Origin: Fulvia fulva
Taxonomy: Eukaryota; Ascomycota; Dothideomycetes; Mycosphaerellales; Mycosphaerellaceae
Direction: 5' to 3'
Assembly (NCBI RefSeq): GCF_020509005.1
Contig: NC_063013.1
Coordinates: forward strand, 3,038,001 to 3,102,000
DNA length: 64,000 bases
Of the stretch, positions 11,110 through 21,329 are shown piece by piece; within the stretch, counting starts at the first letter, position 1, and each line of letters opens with the position of its first letter. The position numbers were made by a program, and so were the translations under genes. Below the pieces are notes generated by a model. The model searched no databases. It worked only from the letters and a program-made list of their open reading frames with translations, and had not been told where the DNA came from.

Positions 11110-13340
11110 TAGATTATTACTAACGTATAGAGAGATATAAGAAGCTATATTCGGGAGATTATAGAGAAACCGCGATAGTATACGAGGAAGTACTAAGATT
11201 AGGTATCGTACTCGCTAAGTCGTACCTTGAAGTAGATTATAGCTAATATAGTAATAATAGCGAGACAGACCGGCACCGGCGTACTAGGCGTAAGTATAGA
11301 GAATACTAATAGACGTGTTTATCGCGCTTCCCTTAATAGATCATCCTTCTTTACCCTACTATCCGATCTACCCGATAACGATAGCGCGAACCCGACGATA
11401 TAGACTTAAGGACGTAAAGAGGATATCGTAAACAGGCTCCTCGATAAGAATAACTAGTACCGTAAGTATTATAAGAAGGTATTTGACTAACTTAAGGCGA
11501 TTAAGGAAGAGGAGGTCGAGATAGAGCTAAACTTAGCTAACCTATATAGGGCGGAGTTTATCGAGGACGAGATAGAAGATAAGGGTACTAAGGTACTAAG
11601 GAAGAGGAGGGTTACTATCGACAACTTCTAGGAAGCCTTCGACTCGTAAACGGGTTAAATATAGACAAGTTTAAGAAGACGGTCAATAACTATCCCTAGT
11701 AGATCTATAAGATCCTCTATAATATCGAGTCCGATTACCGACGTACGTATAAACTTAATACTACGCTCGATATAGCTAACCGTATTAACCTCTATAAGGC
11801 GTAAGATACTAAGGACTAGATAGACCGACTCGAGGATATAATCGATACGGAATAGGCGACTAGATAGTCCCTAGAAGAGGAGGTTACGTAACTAAAGGAG
11901 GAGCTCGCTAAGCGTGATAATACTATCGTTATCGACCTAGACGAGCTTACGAGGGCTAAAGATATAAAGAAGGTATATCGTATATAGTATAAGGTAGCGG
12001 AGAGTAAGCTAGTAGAGACCGAGACTAAGCTCGTAGTAGCCGAGAAGCGTATTACTAAGCTTAAGAAGTAAGAGAAGGACCGTAGCCGGTCTAAGGAAAA
12101 GTAAGACCTACTACCTTAGCGAACCGAGTCTAAAGAGTCACTAGAGCGTCGGTAAGATAGAGGCAAGCCTAATAAGAAGAAGTCGGACCCGGATTTATCG
12201 GACTTATTAGACGACGAGGACGACGGTAATAAGGGCCGTAAGAATGGCTATAAGGACGGTAGTCGTAAGGGTAGGAAGAATCGCCCGAGTACCGACTTAG
12301 ATAGTAGCCCTATCTCCGTATATACGACTTACGACGCCGATATAACTACTAGTATTAAGTCCTCTAACGAGCTAAAGGCCCCTACTAAGTTCGATCTAAA
12401 GAGCGACGATATTAAGTTCTAAGAGTAGTAGCGTACTACCGAAGCTAAGCTCTAAGCCTCGAAGTACCGTACTATAAAAGACTCTCTTTAGAACGTCTAG
12501 AGCTAGTTAAAGAACGGTATATAGACCTATATCGACTTAAAGATCCCTAGTCTTACTAAGTCTACGGAAGGTACGACTACTTAGTACGCTTCTATAGATA
12601 AGATAATAGAAGATCTAGCCCGGCGCTACGGTACCCGTAATATCTATACTAATACTATAACTAAGCTTAATAGTCTATAGTAGGGTAATAAGGAGAAGTT
12701 TAGTGACTTCTACCTATCCTTCCGTAAGAACGCCGACATTATTAACCTTAATAACGGCGCGAAGGAAAAGAAACTCGAGAAGGACTTCCTACTCCGTAAG
12801 TTAAACTCGCGCTACGATAACCGTATTATAAACGAGGACATAGTTAACATGACCCTTAAGCGAGTCGTGTCTACGCTATATAACTACGAGGACAAGTTTA
12901 AGGCGTTCGACCTTAAGTACGGTAAGACCGGTAATAGTAAGAAGACTACTAAGGGTAACGACGATAAGAAGGATACGGCTTCGGGTAGTAGCGGTAATAA
13001 TACTAATCCGAACGCTAAGACTAAGTATACTAATCGACCTTAGGCATTTCAGTATATCTAACCTTTAGATACTACTCGCTCCTAGGAATATATCGATTAG
13101 AATCGGTGCTTAAAATACGAATAAGAAGGTCACCGCCGTGTCGATACCGATTAGTACCCACTTCGAGATGTCGCCCGCCGCCTATTTACGCTAGGCTATA
13201 ACCTAAGTAATAACCGCCGTAACGGTAGTAATAGTAGTAACGCTAATAATACCGGCGGCGCGGGAAACGCCTAGTCCACTCCGTAAGCGTAATACGTAGT
13301 AGACCGTACGAGTTAGAGTTACGAGAAAACAAGAAAAAGT
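11110..13340 (+). pseudogene. Gypsy-A Gag ghost
   Basis: Charged, coiled-coil-like sequence around 11750-12120, then an Arg/Asp/Gly-rich stretch near 12150-12300. A capsid-like region near 12400-12900 is comparable in order with the Gag of gypsy-B. 12849-13043 is open (MTLKRVVSTLYNYEDKFKAF). A zinc knuckle follows at about 13105-13170 (CLKYE, GHRRVDTD), with its second and last Cys mutated. Stops are frequent and mostly TAG or TAA. Confidence 0.75.
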
Positions 13341-13369
13341 ATAAACATAAATATAGGCCTCCTACGGGA

Positions 13370-14198
13370 GGCAAGGTTTTAAGTATATCGGTATACTCCC
13401 TACTAGCTATAAACTACTCTATAGATAAATACAATCCGGTAATAGCTTGTTATCTAGTTATACTATATATAGTGAATAGAAAGATCCCTACTTAAACCCT
13501 TTATAATAATAGTACTAACTCTACGTACTTTAATATCGACTTTACGTATAAGAACAACCTTAATATAATATAGCTACCTAATCCGTTAGGGCTAATATTA
13601 GTAGATAGCCGACCTACTAGTGACCTTATTACTTATAGAACAACGGTATAGATTTAGATCGGTAACTACGTAGAGACTAGGTCTAGCTACTACGTACTAC
13701 TAGAATACGATATAGTCCTCGGCCGTCTCTAGTATAACGAGTATTAACCTACGCTCTACTATACGTTAGGAACTATAACCCTATTCTTACTATATTGTCG
13801 ACAGAACTATATACTAGGAACTGAACTAGTATACGTATAGTCTATCAACTACAAGGGTAATATACTAAGAGGCGTTCCTTAGACCGAGATACTAGTACTA
13901 GAGACTCCGCGACCTTAAGCTCTATATAATTACGCCAAACCCTACGTAGAGGATAAAGACGAACCTATAGTAGTATAGGAGACGTATACGACGAAGGTAG
14001 TAATACGACATACCGTCGACACCTACGATAAACCGGAACCGTCTTACTACGTCCGCTAGCTACTACCCGCCGATAGGGTTAAAACACTTAAGCGCCTAGC
14101 GCGTCGAACGAAGAAAGACTAAAGGTCGAGACTAAGCCGGAGATCGATATCAAGCCTATAAATGTAGAAGTACTTCGGCGTATAAGCCGGAGGAAGGG
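13370..14198 (+). pseudogene. Gypsy-A protease region ghost
   Basis: The plus frame near 13590-13750 reads LGLILVDSRPTSDLI, then YYVLLEYDIVLGRLQY, matching the retropepsin layout (active-site DSG-like motif followed by the VLG strand). The expected Gly after DS is Arg. Downstream (YNYAKPYVEDKDEPIVVQET) is the linker to RT. The frame is cut at 14198-14215 by the LINE-B insertion and resumes at 26387. Confidence 0.7.
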
Positions 14199-14215
14199 CT
14201 ATAAAGTATATATAG
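14199..14215. repeat. Target-site duplication of LINE-B (left copy)
   Basis: CTATAAAGTATATATAG, repeated exactly at 26370-26386. Its last five bases, TATAG, also form the left duplication of gypsy-B, repeated at 21438-21442. Confidence 0.92.
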
Positions 14216-14399
14216 TGTCACGGGCAGCCCGCGACCCCTCACTGTAGCTGCGTCGGCCCGGCTGAACCGCGGACCTTCTGCATCGGGTTAGCGCGGCTTG
14301 GCTTTACTTTATAACTTCGCCGCGCCTCGCGCTCCTCTTTCGTAGCTTCGTAGAACAACAACTATCTCATTCGGACCCTATGGTACGCGCGCCCTTACA
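14216..14399 (+). repeat. 5' LTR of gypsy-B
   Basis: 184 bp, starting TGTCACGGGCAG and ending CGCCCTTACA. It contains TATAA at 14310-14314. If transcription starts near 14350, U3 is about 134 bp and R plus U5 about 50 bp. Confidence 0.97.
14310..14358 (+). promoter_or_regulatory. Probable gypsy-B promoter: TATA box and transcript start
   Basis: TATAA at 14310-14314 lies 40 bases before GTAGAACAA (14350-14358), whose complement sits just after the LTR. In self-priming elements the primer is the 5' end of the RNA, so this spacing predicts a start at or near 14350. Inference from spacing and complementarity, not a mapped start. Confidence 0.5.
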
Positions 14400-14401
14400 G
14401 T

Positions 14402-14410
14402 TTGTTCTAC
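14402..14410 (+). promoter_or_regulatory. Probable self-priming primer-binding site of gypsy-B
   Basis: TTGTTCTAC, three bases past the LTR end, is perfectly complementary to GTAGAACAA at 14350-14358. Tf1/sushi-type chromoviruses prime minus-strand DNA with the 5' end of their own RNA rather than with a tRNA. The position and 9-bp match fit that mode. I see no TGG start typical of an initiator-tRNA site. Confidence 0.6.
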
Positions 14411-14535
14411 CTTACTACCCAGATCGCGGATCTAGGTAAGGGACGCGTAACAACAGGAACAGACAGAACCGCAGAACTCGAGAACGCGCAGAGCCGCATC
14501 AGAACACAGAACACGGTAAGGCGCACAGCGCGCAG

Positions 14536-16662
14536 ATGCCTAGAGAACGCAACGCGGCGACACCATCAGCAGGTGGTCGCGCGCTCGTAGACAGTCAGGA
14601 TACAGGCACCGTCACGCCTCCCCCGAACCCAGACAACATGACTTCACAAACAGCGAACGGCGGCATGCGACCGCCACCTAAGCCTAAGGGCAAAAGCAAG
14701 CAGCGCACATCTCTTTTCCCCGACCTCTCCTCTTTTCCTCAGAGTCAGACACAGGACGACAACCGGCGGGTCACAGTAGACACCGGTGTCGCGCTACAAC
14801 AAGAGATTGATAAAGCTTACCAGAAGGCCTTCGAGCGAGAAGAAGGTGGTGAGATTGACTTTACAGAACTGTTCGAGTTCAAGCTCGAAGAGAACCCAGG
14901 CGGCGACCCAGACGAGGTGTATCTATCACTCGACGAGGCAGAACACATTCTCGCATCCGAATACCAGAATGTCACCCCAGACAACCTCACGACCCTTGCA
15001 TCCCAACACCCGAAGACCACCCACGACTTCGTGCTACAAGCAGTCAACACGGCAATTACTAAGGGCAGACAACTCGATGTAATGGAGCGAGCCAACGACC
15101 TCCAGAACACCCAGTACACCACGCTGTACACCGAATACGACCGCATCTACAAGATGCTGCGAAGTGAAGAGCTTGTCACACAGAAAATGGCAGCAGATCT
15201 CAAGAGCAAGAAGGATTGCGACCCAGCTAAGTTGCAAGAGCTGGGGAAGAAATACAAGGAAGCCAACAACCTGTGCAAGCAGTTCAGCGAGATCTGCGAG
15301 AAGGAGAAGAAGAAGGCACAAGATGCTGAGGCGAAGAACCAGGCCCTACAACAAGAAGTCGATGACCTGAAGGCTCGGCTTGAGGCAGGAGACACCACAC
15401 AGAACGGAGGTAGGGGCCGCTCAGGCCGCCGACCCTCTCGTTCCCGCCCACGCGAGACCTCACTCGAGCAGCTATTGCGTAGGTATCGCGAAGCTGCTGG
15501 TGGAGGGGGCGGTGGCGGTGGTGGTGATAACGATAACGATGGAGACGACGATGACCGTGGCGACAATGGCCGAGGACGTGACAACGACCGTCCGCGACCA
15601 GGACCCAACAACAGTCGTGACTCGAGAATGCGCAACACCCGCACCCAGACACCACTGGTTGACCTTCCAGAACGTCTCTTCACCATTGACCGCACCCTCA
15701 CTCGCGGCATGGAGATCGGCAAGGGTGTGCCCGACCCTAAGCACTTCAAGAACGATGACGACCCCAATTTCGACAGCTGGTACAGCAGTGTTCTCCTAAA
15801 GCTGACTGTAGCAACCTTCCGCACTGAGGCAGATGGTCTGCGCTTCGTGTATGGGTGGACACAAGGTGATCCTCAGCGAAGCATCAAGCCGAGGATCCCT
15901 GTGCCTGGACAGCAGTCCTTCAACGAGTTCAAGACTGGAGAAGAGTTATTAGACTGGATGACACGCCAATATGGCACACGCAATGAGGGAACCAAGGCTA
16001 TGGTTGACATTGCTACCTGCAAGCAAGAACAAGGCGAAACCTTTGTAGCCTTCCATGCCCGCTACTCGAAGTTGCGCGCCTGGATGTCATGGACCGATGA
16101 GACCGAGCTCATGCTGTTCCGTAACCGACTGAACCGCAAGTACTTCATCAAGACCTTCGGCGACCGCGAAGTCGACCGCCGCCTAGACAGCATGCAAGAC
16201 GTTATCGAGGAGTGCACCGCACTGGACGAGAGTTTCTACGAGACAGATCGACTATACCCGCAGAAGGAGCGCCCCCGGGGCAATGGCAACTCGAACAGCA
16301 ATGGCGGCCAGAACAACCAGAACAACGGCAACGCAGTTGCTAGTGCCGCTGCCGGTGTAGCAGGTGCCTTGGTACAGCGCCCACTACAGTACGCTGGTAC
16401 CAAGAAGAAGGAGGATCTGCCGACACATCTACAGAACCTGCCTACGCTCAACCGTGAGCAGCGCGAAGACCTTAAGAAGCAGGGTAAGTGCTACCGCTGC
16501 CGTACAGGTTCTCACGTGTCGACCAACCCTGAATGCCCAATGTATGGGTACGATGGCGACTATCGCCCACCGCGTCCACGCAATACCACGCCGAATCCGA
16601 ACGCGAACCTCAGTTCCCTAGCCGCCGATCCGCGGCAGGGAAATGGCACGACCGCTGCCTAA
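14536..16662 (+). CDS. gag: Gypsy-B Gag
   Basis: A 708-residue structural protein that would form the virus-like particle and package RNA. The N-terminus is Pro/Thr/Ser-rich. A long charged helix likely to form a coiled coil spans about residues 210-285, followed by an Arg/Gly/Asp-rich linker (about 290-370, with a poly-Gly run). A capsid-like domain spans about 400-600 (FDSWYSSVLLKLTV, then WMTRQYGT, then FVAFHARYSKLRAWM). An Asn-rich linker leads to one zinc knuckle, CYRCRTGSHVSTNPEC, near residues 651-666. I chose the first ATG of the open frame (14536). An ATG at 14638 is an alternative start. Pol overlaps its 3' end in the -1 frame, and the stop is TAA 16660-16662. There is no sign of RIP. 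Confidence 0.92.
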   Translation: MPRERNAATPSAGGRALVDSQDTGTVTPPPNPDNMTSQTANGGMRPPPKPKGKSKQRTSLFPDLSSFPQSQTQDDNRRVTVDTGVALQQEIDKAYQKAFEREEGGEIDFTELFEFKLEENPGGDPDEVYLSLDEAEHILASEYQNVTPDNLTTLASQHPKTTHDFVLQAVNTAITKGRQLDVMERANDLQNTQYTTLYTEYDRIYKMLRSEELVTQKMAADLKSKKDCDPAKLQELGKKYKEANNLCKQFSEICEKEKKKAQDAEAKNQALQQEVDDLKARLEAGDTTQNGGRGRSGRRPSRSRPRETSLEQLLRRYREAAGGGGGGGGGDNDNDGDDDDRGDNGRGRDNDRPRPGPNNSRDSRMRNTRTQTPLVDLPERLFTIDRTLTRGMEIGKGVPDPKHFKNDDDPNFDSWYSSVLLKLTVATFRTEADGLRFVYGWTQGDPQRSIKPRIPVPGQQSFNEFKTGEELLDWMTRQYGTRNEGTKAMVDIATCKQEQGETFVAFHARYSKLRAWMSWTDETELMLFRNRLNRKYFIKTFGDREVDRRLDSMQDVIEECTALDESFYETDRLYPQKERPRGNGNSNSNGGQNNQNNGNAVASAAAGVAGALVQRPLQYAGTKKKEDLPTHLQNLPTLNREQREDLKKQGKCYRCRTGSHVSTNPECPMYGYDGDYRPPRPRNTTPNPNANLSSLAADPRQGNGTTAA

Positions 16663-19600
16663 GCGTGGTAGACAGCGGTCACCCGAACTTCCTAGGACAG
16701 AAAGAGCATGAGATTGAGAGACACGGAACGCAAGAGACGGTAACAGACTATAGTGAGGAGCTTAAGATATCGGCATGCGCACTGGATAAGCAACAGCCAG
16801 CTGTGTACCCTCACATAGTGTTACCCGTAATGATACAACAGAGAAAGGCTCGAGGCCTTGTAGATTCTGCTTCCACCTCTCTCTTTCTTGACTGGAAATT
16901 CACACGCAAATACACAATACCCCTGATCCCTTTGACGCAAAGCCGACGACTAACACTGGGAGATGGAACGGCCACTGCGCGGCAGATTACACACGCGGCC
17001 CCTGTAGACGTAGTCATAGGCGATCATCACGAGCAAATGTTATGCTACGTCACCGACCTCGAATACGACATCGTCTTTGGCCTGCCGTGGCTTACAGCGC
17101 ACAACCCAAACATCTTCTGGGAGACAGGCGAGGTGGCATTCAGGTCGGATTACTGCTTTGGTCACTGTCTACAGAATAAGACACCGACAACAGTGCAATC
17201 CCTGAACCACCGCGAGAAGAAGAAGCAGGCACCAGTACGGTACGGACCAGAGCCCTTCACTGGAGATGTAGCGAGCTTCACAGCAGGAGGAGCAGAGCTG
17301 AATGCCTCATCATATGACCTGGAAGACATAGACGATGAAGAAGTGGACTGCCAGGGCGTTTCTCAACGCGCGTGGGGGATGTACGCGCACCGGCCTGGGG
17401 CTGAGTGCTTCTACATCATGCCCACTAGGCGTGAGAGCGACGGCGGAGAGCTTAAGCTGAGTGCAATGGCTGCTGATGATCTGGACCAATTCTTGAACAA
17501 GCAGTTCAATCACAACCCGAAGGAGAAGTTGCCGCCAATGTACCACGATATTGCGGACGCTTTCTCAGCTAAGGATCATGAAGGACTCCCACCTCACCGA
17601 CTAGGCGTAGATCATGAGATTCACATTAAGCCTGATGGTCCACAAGAGCCACCATACCGCAAGCCCTACGGCCTAGCTGAGAAGGAGAACGAGGCAGTTA
17701 AAAAATGGCTAGACGAGCAAACATCTGAAGGGAAGGTGCGGAAAGCAGGGCAAAAGACGAACCAGTCTCCTGCACCAGTGCTAGTGGTACGTAAGCCTGG
17801 AGGTGGGCTGCGTGTTTGTATCGACTACAGAGGATTGAATGCGATCACTATCAAGAACCGGTATCCGATTCCCTTGATACAAGAGACGCTCAACCGCATG
17901 CACGGCAAGAAGTACTTCACAAAGCTGGACATTGTAGCAGCCTTCAACAAGTTACGGATAGCTGAAGGGCACGAGTGGTTGACAGCGTTTGCGACACGAT
18001 ACGGCATCTACGAGTGTCTAGTGTTGCCATTCGGCTTGTGCAACGGACCAGCATCGTTCCAATCATACATCAACAAGGTCTTGCAAGAACACCTAGACGA
18101 CTTTGTGTCGGCCTACCTGGATGACGTACTTATCTTCAGTGACACCTTGGAGGAGCACATTGAACACGTGCGGAAGGTTCTCACCAAGCTACGCGATGCA
18201 GGACTTACAGTGGACATCGACAAAAGCGAATTCCACCAACAGAAGGTGAAGTATCTTGGGCTAATCATAACCCCTGACGGCATCGAGATGGACCCCGAGA
18301 AACTCGAATGTATTCAGACATGGGAAGCTCCTGAGAACCTGAAGGATGTCCAGGCCTTCCTTGGATTTGCCAACTTCTACAGGCGATTCATCGAAGCATT
18401 TTCGCGCATAGCTGCTCCTCTCACAAACCTGACCAAGTCGGACGGACCAAGCAATCACAAGAACAGAAGGATTCAATGGTCACTAGATTGCCAACGAGCC
18501 TTTGACAATTTGAAAGCTGCGTTCAGCAAAGCCGGCATGCTCGCACATTACGTGCCAGGCAGGGAAACAGTAATAGAGACAGATTCTTCAGATTTTGTGA
18601 ACGCCGGCGTGCTTTCGCAGTATGACGAGAATGGTGTGCTACATCCTGTGGCCTTCTACTCGAAGAAGTTGAGTCCACAGGAGTGCAATTATGAAATCTA
18701 TGATAAGGAACTGTTAGCCATCATCAAGGCTTTTGAGGAATGGAGACCCGAGCTCGCCTGCGAGGCAGATGATGAGGACTCACAGCCAGTCAAGATTTAC
18801 ACCGACCACAAGAACCTGGAATACTTCATGACGACAAAGCAGCTAAATCGGCGACAAGCGCGTTGGGCTGAGTTCTTGTCACAGTTCAACTTCAAGATAA
18901 TATACCGTCCAGGACTTCAAGGTACAAAGCCAGACAGCCTGACGAGACGCAGCCAGGACCTTCCGCAGGGGGTGGACGACCCTCGGAACCAGCATCAGCA
19001 TCAGACATTGCTGCCTCCTAAGCGATTCCTTAAGATCGCCTCACTACAGGCAACAGTAGAAGATGCGCCGGAAGAAGAGGAACCAGTACCGCTAAACCCT
19101 GAAGCTGAAGAGTTTATGCCTACAGAACGAGATGCGCCTACTGAACAACCGGCGACGCGTGAAAGTCAGCGGGAAGCCGAACTCGAGTATCGAATGTCGA
19201 CGGCGTACGTAACCGATAACGAGCTCAAGACCGCGATTAAGGACCTGCAGAAAGACCGCACTCCTACACTGCTACAGAGAGCGAAGATTCACCCAGCACA
19301 CTGCAAAGTGGATGGCGACCTGCTATATGTTCGAAACCAATACGACGGCTGGAGCTTATGGGTACCAAATGACCAAGCTTTACAGACCAGGATAATCAAG
19401 ATAAACCATGACGCTCCAGCAGCAGGCCATCCAGGACGAGCTCGCACTTATGAACTCGTAGCACGTGAATTCTACTGGCCTGGATTAGCGAGATCCGTGC
19501 GCAGATACACCGCGAATTGCCGCACCTGCCGTACAACAAAATCTCTGCACTCCCAGCCACTAGGATTACTACAGCCACTTCCTGTTCCAGATCGGCCTTG

Positions 19601-21329
19601 GAAACACATTGCAGTCGACTTCGTTGTCGGACTCCCAGACAGCACTCTTGACGGCATGGTCTACAACAACATTATGACCGTCACTGACAGGCTCACTAAG
19701 GAAGTCGAGCTGATCCCTATTGGCGCAATGACAGCACAGAATACGGCAAGGCTTTTCCTCAAACATGTGTTCTGTCGGCGCGGGTTTCCTGACACCATTA
19801 CATCAGACCGTGGCAAGCAGTGGGTTGCTACCTTCTGGAAGAAACTCTGCAAGATGCTCCGCACAAATCGCAAGCTGAGTTCTTCGTATCACCCAGAAAC
19901 TGATGGACAGTCAGAACGCACTAACCAGGCGATGGAACAGTATCTCCGCATGTTCACCAACGAGGCACAGGATGACTGGGCAGAATGGCTGTGCCTTGCT
20001 CAGTTCGCGATCAACAATCACCTGTCTGAGACTACTGGTGTGTCGCCGTTCTACGCCACCTTAGGATACAACCCTGAGTTCATAGAGCGAGTTGACCTGA
20101 ACGCTGGAAAGGAGGGAGGACTGACCACTCTCCAGCGACTGGACGCGCGATCAGCAGAAACCTTTGTGCGTCGAATTTGCGAGCTTCACAAACACCTTCA
20201 AGAGAATATGCGAATGTCACAAGCTCTCCAAGCAGAGGCAGCAAACCGCCACCGAAGCATTCCTCCAGACTACAAGGTGGGTGATTGGGTGTATCTTAGC
20301 ACCAAGAACATCCGCACGACTCGACCATCTAAGAAGCTGGACAGGAGATATGCCGGCCCTTACCAGATCACGGAAGTTATGCCGGCCAGACTCTCTTATC
20401 GACTGAAACTATCAGACGCTCTAGTAGGACTTGATAACTGCTTCCACACCTCACTACTACAACGAGCCGACCACCCCGATTTCCCACCACTTGAAGGGCA
20501 GCGTCTGGCGCCGCCACCACCGATAACTATCGAACCTGACACCACCGAGGCTGATGCAGCAGCCGATGTAGTGGCAGCACCTACGCACATGTACGAGGTG
20601 GAAAAGATCCTTGACATGTACACCCGTAAGCGGGCAGGCAAGGTGAAGAAGGGGCACAAGCGCAAAGTAGATACATGGTACAAGGTGAAATGGGCTGGAT
20701 ATCAGAACGAAGAGGATGGTGAGACCTGGCAACCTGCAGAGGACATGCTTGAACACGCAGCCGCCGCTGTTGCAGACTTTCACCATAACCGGCCGGAGTT
20801 GTCTACGCCTGTAGGCTTCGCAGCTCCATCTGACTGGTCCCTACCAGCCACTGAGATACTCGGGCTCAACTCGATCAGGGTCATTCCGAAAGACACCGTC
20901 ACGAATGAGTCGCCTCGAGCCTTGCCTCTAATAGAATCTGCTCCGCACATATTCGATACTCGAGTGGAGCCTACAGAGCCTGCAATGATACCCAACTTTG
21001 GTCATAAGGATCATACGCGAGTGCGAGCCGAAGACAGACTTAGATCTGGGGCAAGCCAGCTAACTAGGCAACATGTTTCTCGAAGGAAGCCGGTCGAGGA
21101 TAGTCTTGATAGAGCGAATGCGATGTTATCGGATGACGACAGGGCACTAGAGGATGATTCGGCGTTCGCGCGATTATGGAGCTCGACAGGCAAGTGGCCT
21201 CACAAGGTGAATAACGCTCAGAGGACTGAGGCGTGTTTTGGGAGGGGGGGTACTGTCACGGGCAGCCCGCGACCCCTCACTGTAGCTGCGTCGGCCCGGC
21301 TGAACCGCGGACCTTCTGCATCGGGTTAG
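16533..21329 (+). CDS. pol: Gypsy-B Pol (protease, RT, RNase H, integrase, chromodomain)
   Basis: A frame of 1598 codons overlapping gag in the -1 frame. It is probably made as Gag-Pol by frameshifting near 16638, so the first 35 codons are likely not used. Protease: GLVDSAST near residue 107 and IVFGLPW near 180. RT: YRGLNAITIKNRYPIPL near 430 and catalytic YLDD near 527. RNase H: ETDSSD near 681, YDKELLAIIKAFEEWRPE near 730 and YTDHKNLEYF near 750. Integrase: NHDAPAAGHPG and CRTCR near 957-1000 (HHCC), then VDFVVG near 1027, SDRGKQW near 1090 and SSYHPETDGQSERTN near 1115 (D, D, E). A canonical chromodomain, MYEVEKILD through WYKVKWAGY to WQPAEDM, lies near 1352-1415. The protease motif is DSA rather than DSG or DTG. 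The stop lies inside the 3' LTR. Confidence 0.95.
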   Translation: MPNVWVRWRLSPTASTQYHAESEREPQFPSRRSAAGKWHDRCLSVVDSGHPNFLGQKEHEIERHGTQETVTDYSEELKISACALDKQQPAVYPHIVLPVMIQQRKARGLVDSASTSLFLDWKFTRKYTIPLIPLTQSRRLTLGDGTATARQITHAAPVDVVIGDHHEQMLCYVTDLEYDIVFGLPWLTAHNPNIFWETGEVAFRSDYCFGHCLQNKTPTTVQSLNHREKKKQAPVRYGPEPFTGDVASFTAGGAELNASSYDLEDIDDEEVDCQGVSQRAWGMYAHRPGAECFYIMPTRRESDGGELKLSAMAADDLDQFLNKQFNHNPKEKLPPMYHDIADAFSAKDHEGLPPHRLGVDHEIHIKPDGPQEPPYRKPYGLAEKENEAVKKWLDEQTSEGKVRKAGQKTNQSPAPVLVVRKPGGGLRVCIDYRGLNAITIKNRYPIPLIQETLNRMHGKKYFTKLDIVAAFNKLRIAEGHEWLTAFATRYGIYECLVLPFGLCNGPASFQSYINKVLQEHLDDFVSAYLDDVLIFSDTLEEHIEHVRKVLTKLRDAGLTVDIDKSEFHQQKVKYLGLIITPDGIEMDPEKLECIQTWEAPENLKDVQAFLGFANFYRRFIEAFSRIAAPLTNLTKSDGPSNHKNRRIQWSLDCQRAFDNLKAAFSKAGMLAHYVPGRETVIETDSSDFVNAGVLSQYDENGVLHPVAFYSKKLSPQECNYEIYDKELLAIIKAFEEWRPELACEADDEDSQPVKIYTDHKNLEYFMTTKQLNRRQARWAEFLSQFNFKIIYRPGLQGTKPDSLTRRSQDLPQGVDDPRNQHQHQTLLPPKRFLKIASLQATVEDAPEEEEPVPLNPEAEEFMPTERDAPTEQPATRESQREAELEYRMSTAYVTDNELKTAIKDLQKDRTPTLLQRAKIHPAHCKVDGDLLYVRNQYDGWSLWVPNDQALQTRIIKINHDAPAAGHPGRARTYELVAREFYWPGLARSVRRYTANCRTCRTTKSLHSQPLGLLQPLPVPDRPWKHIAVDFVVGLPDSTLDGMVYNNIMTVTDRLTKEVELIPIGAMTAQNTARLFLKHVFCRRGFPDTITSDRGKQWVATFWKKLCKMLRTNRKLSSSYHPETDGQSERTNQAMEQYLRMFTNEAQDDWAEWLCLAQFAINNHLSETTGVSPFYATLGYNPEFIERVDLNAGKEGGLTTLQRLDARSAETFVRRICELHKHLQENMRMSQALQAEAANRHRSIPPDYKVGDWVYLSTKNIRTTRPSKKLDRRYAGPYQITEVMPARLSYRLKLSDALVGLDNCFHTSLLQRADHPDFPPLEGQRLAPPPPITIEPDTTEADAAADVVAAPTHMYEVEKILDMYTRKRAGKVKKGHKRKVDTWYKVKWAGYQNEEDGETWQPAEDMLEHAAAAVADFHHNRPELSTPVGFAAPSDWSLPATEILGLNSIRVIPKDTVTNESPRALPLIESAPHIFDTRVEPTEPAMIPNFGHKDHTRVRAEDRLRSGASQLTRQHVSRRKPVEDSLDRANAMLSDDDRALEDDSAFARLWSSTGKWPHKVNNAQRTEACFGRGGTVTGSPRPLTVAASARLNRGPSASG
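16638..16680 (+). promoter_or_regulatory. -1 programmed frameshift signal, gag to pol
   Basis: Slippery heptamer G GGA AAT at 16638-16644, in the X XXY YYZ phase of the gag frame. A 5-base spacer follows (16645-16649), then a perfect 8-bp stem: GACCGCTG at 16650-16657 pairs with CAGCGGTC at 16673-16680 across a 15-base loop. The gag stop TAA (16660-16662) lies in the loop. Slipping back one base places ribosomes in the pol frame (GKWHDRCLSVVDSG) five codons before the gag stop. Type, phase, spacing and stem all match known -1 signals. Confidence 0.85.

Noticed and set aside
15147..15824. 225-residue open frame on the minus strand inside gag of gypsy-B
   Set aside because: Ser/Arg/Pro-rich low-complexity shadow of the Gly/Asp/Arg-rich gag linker; no start context and no independent features.
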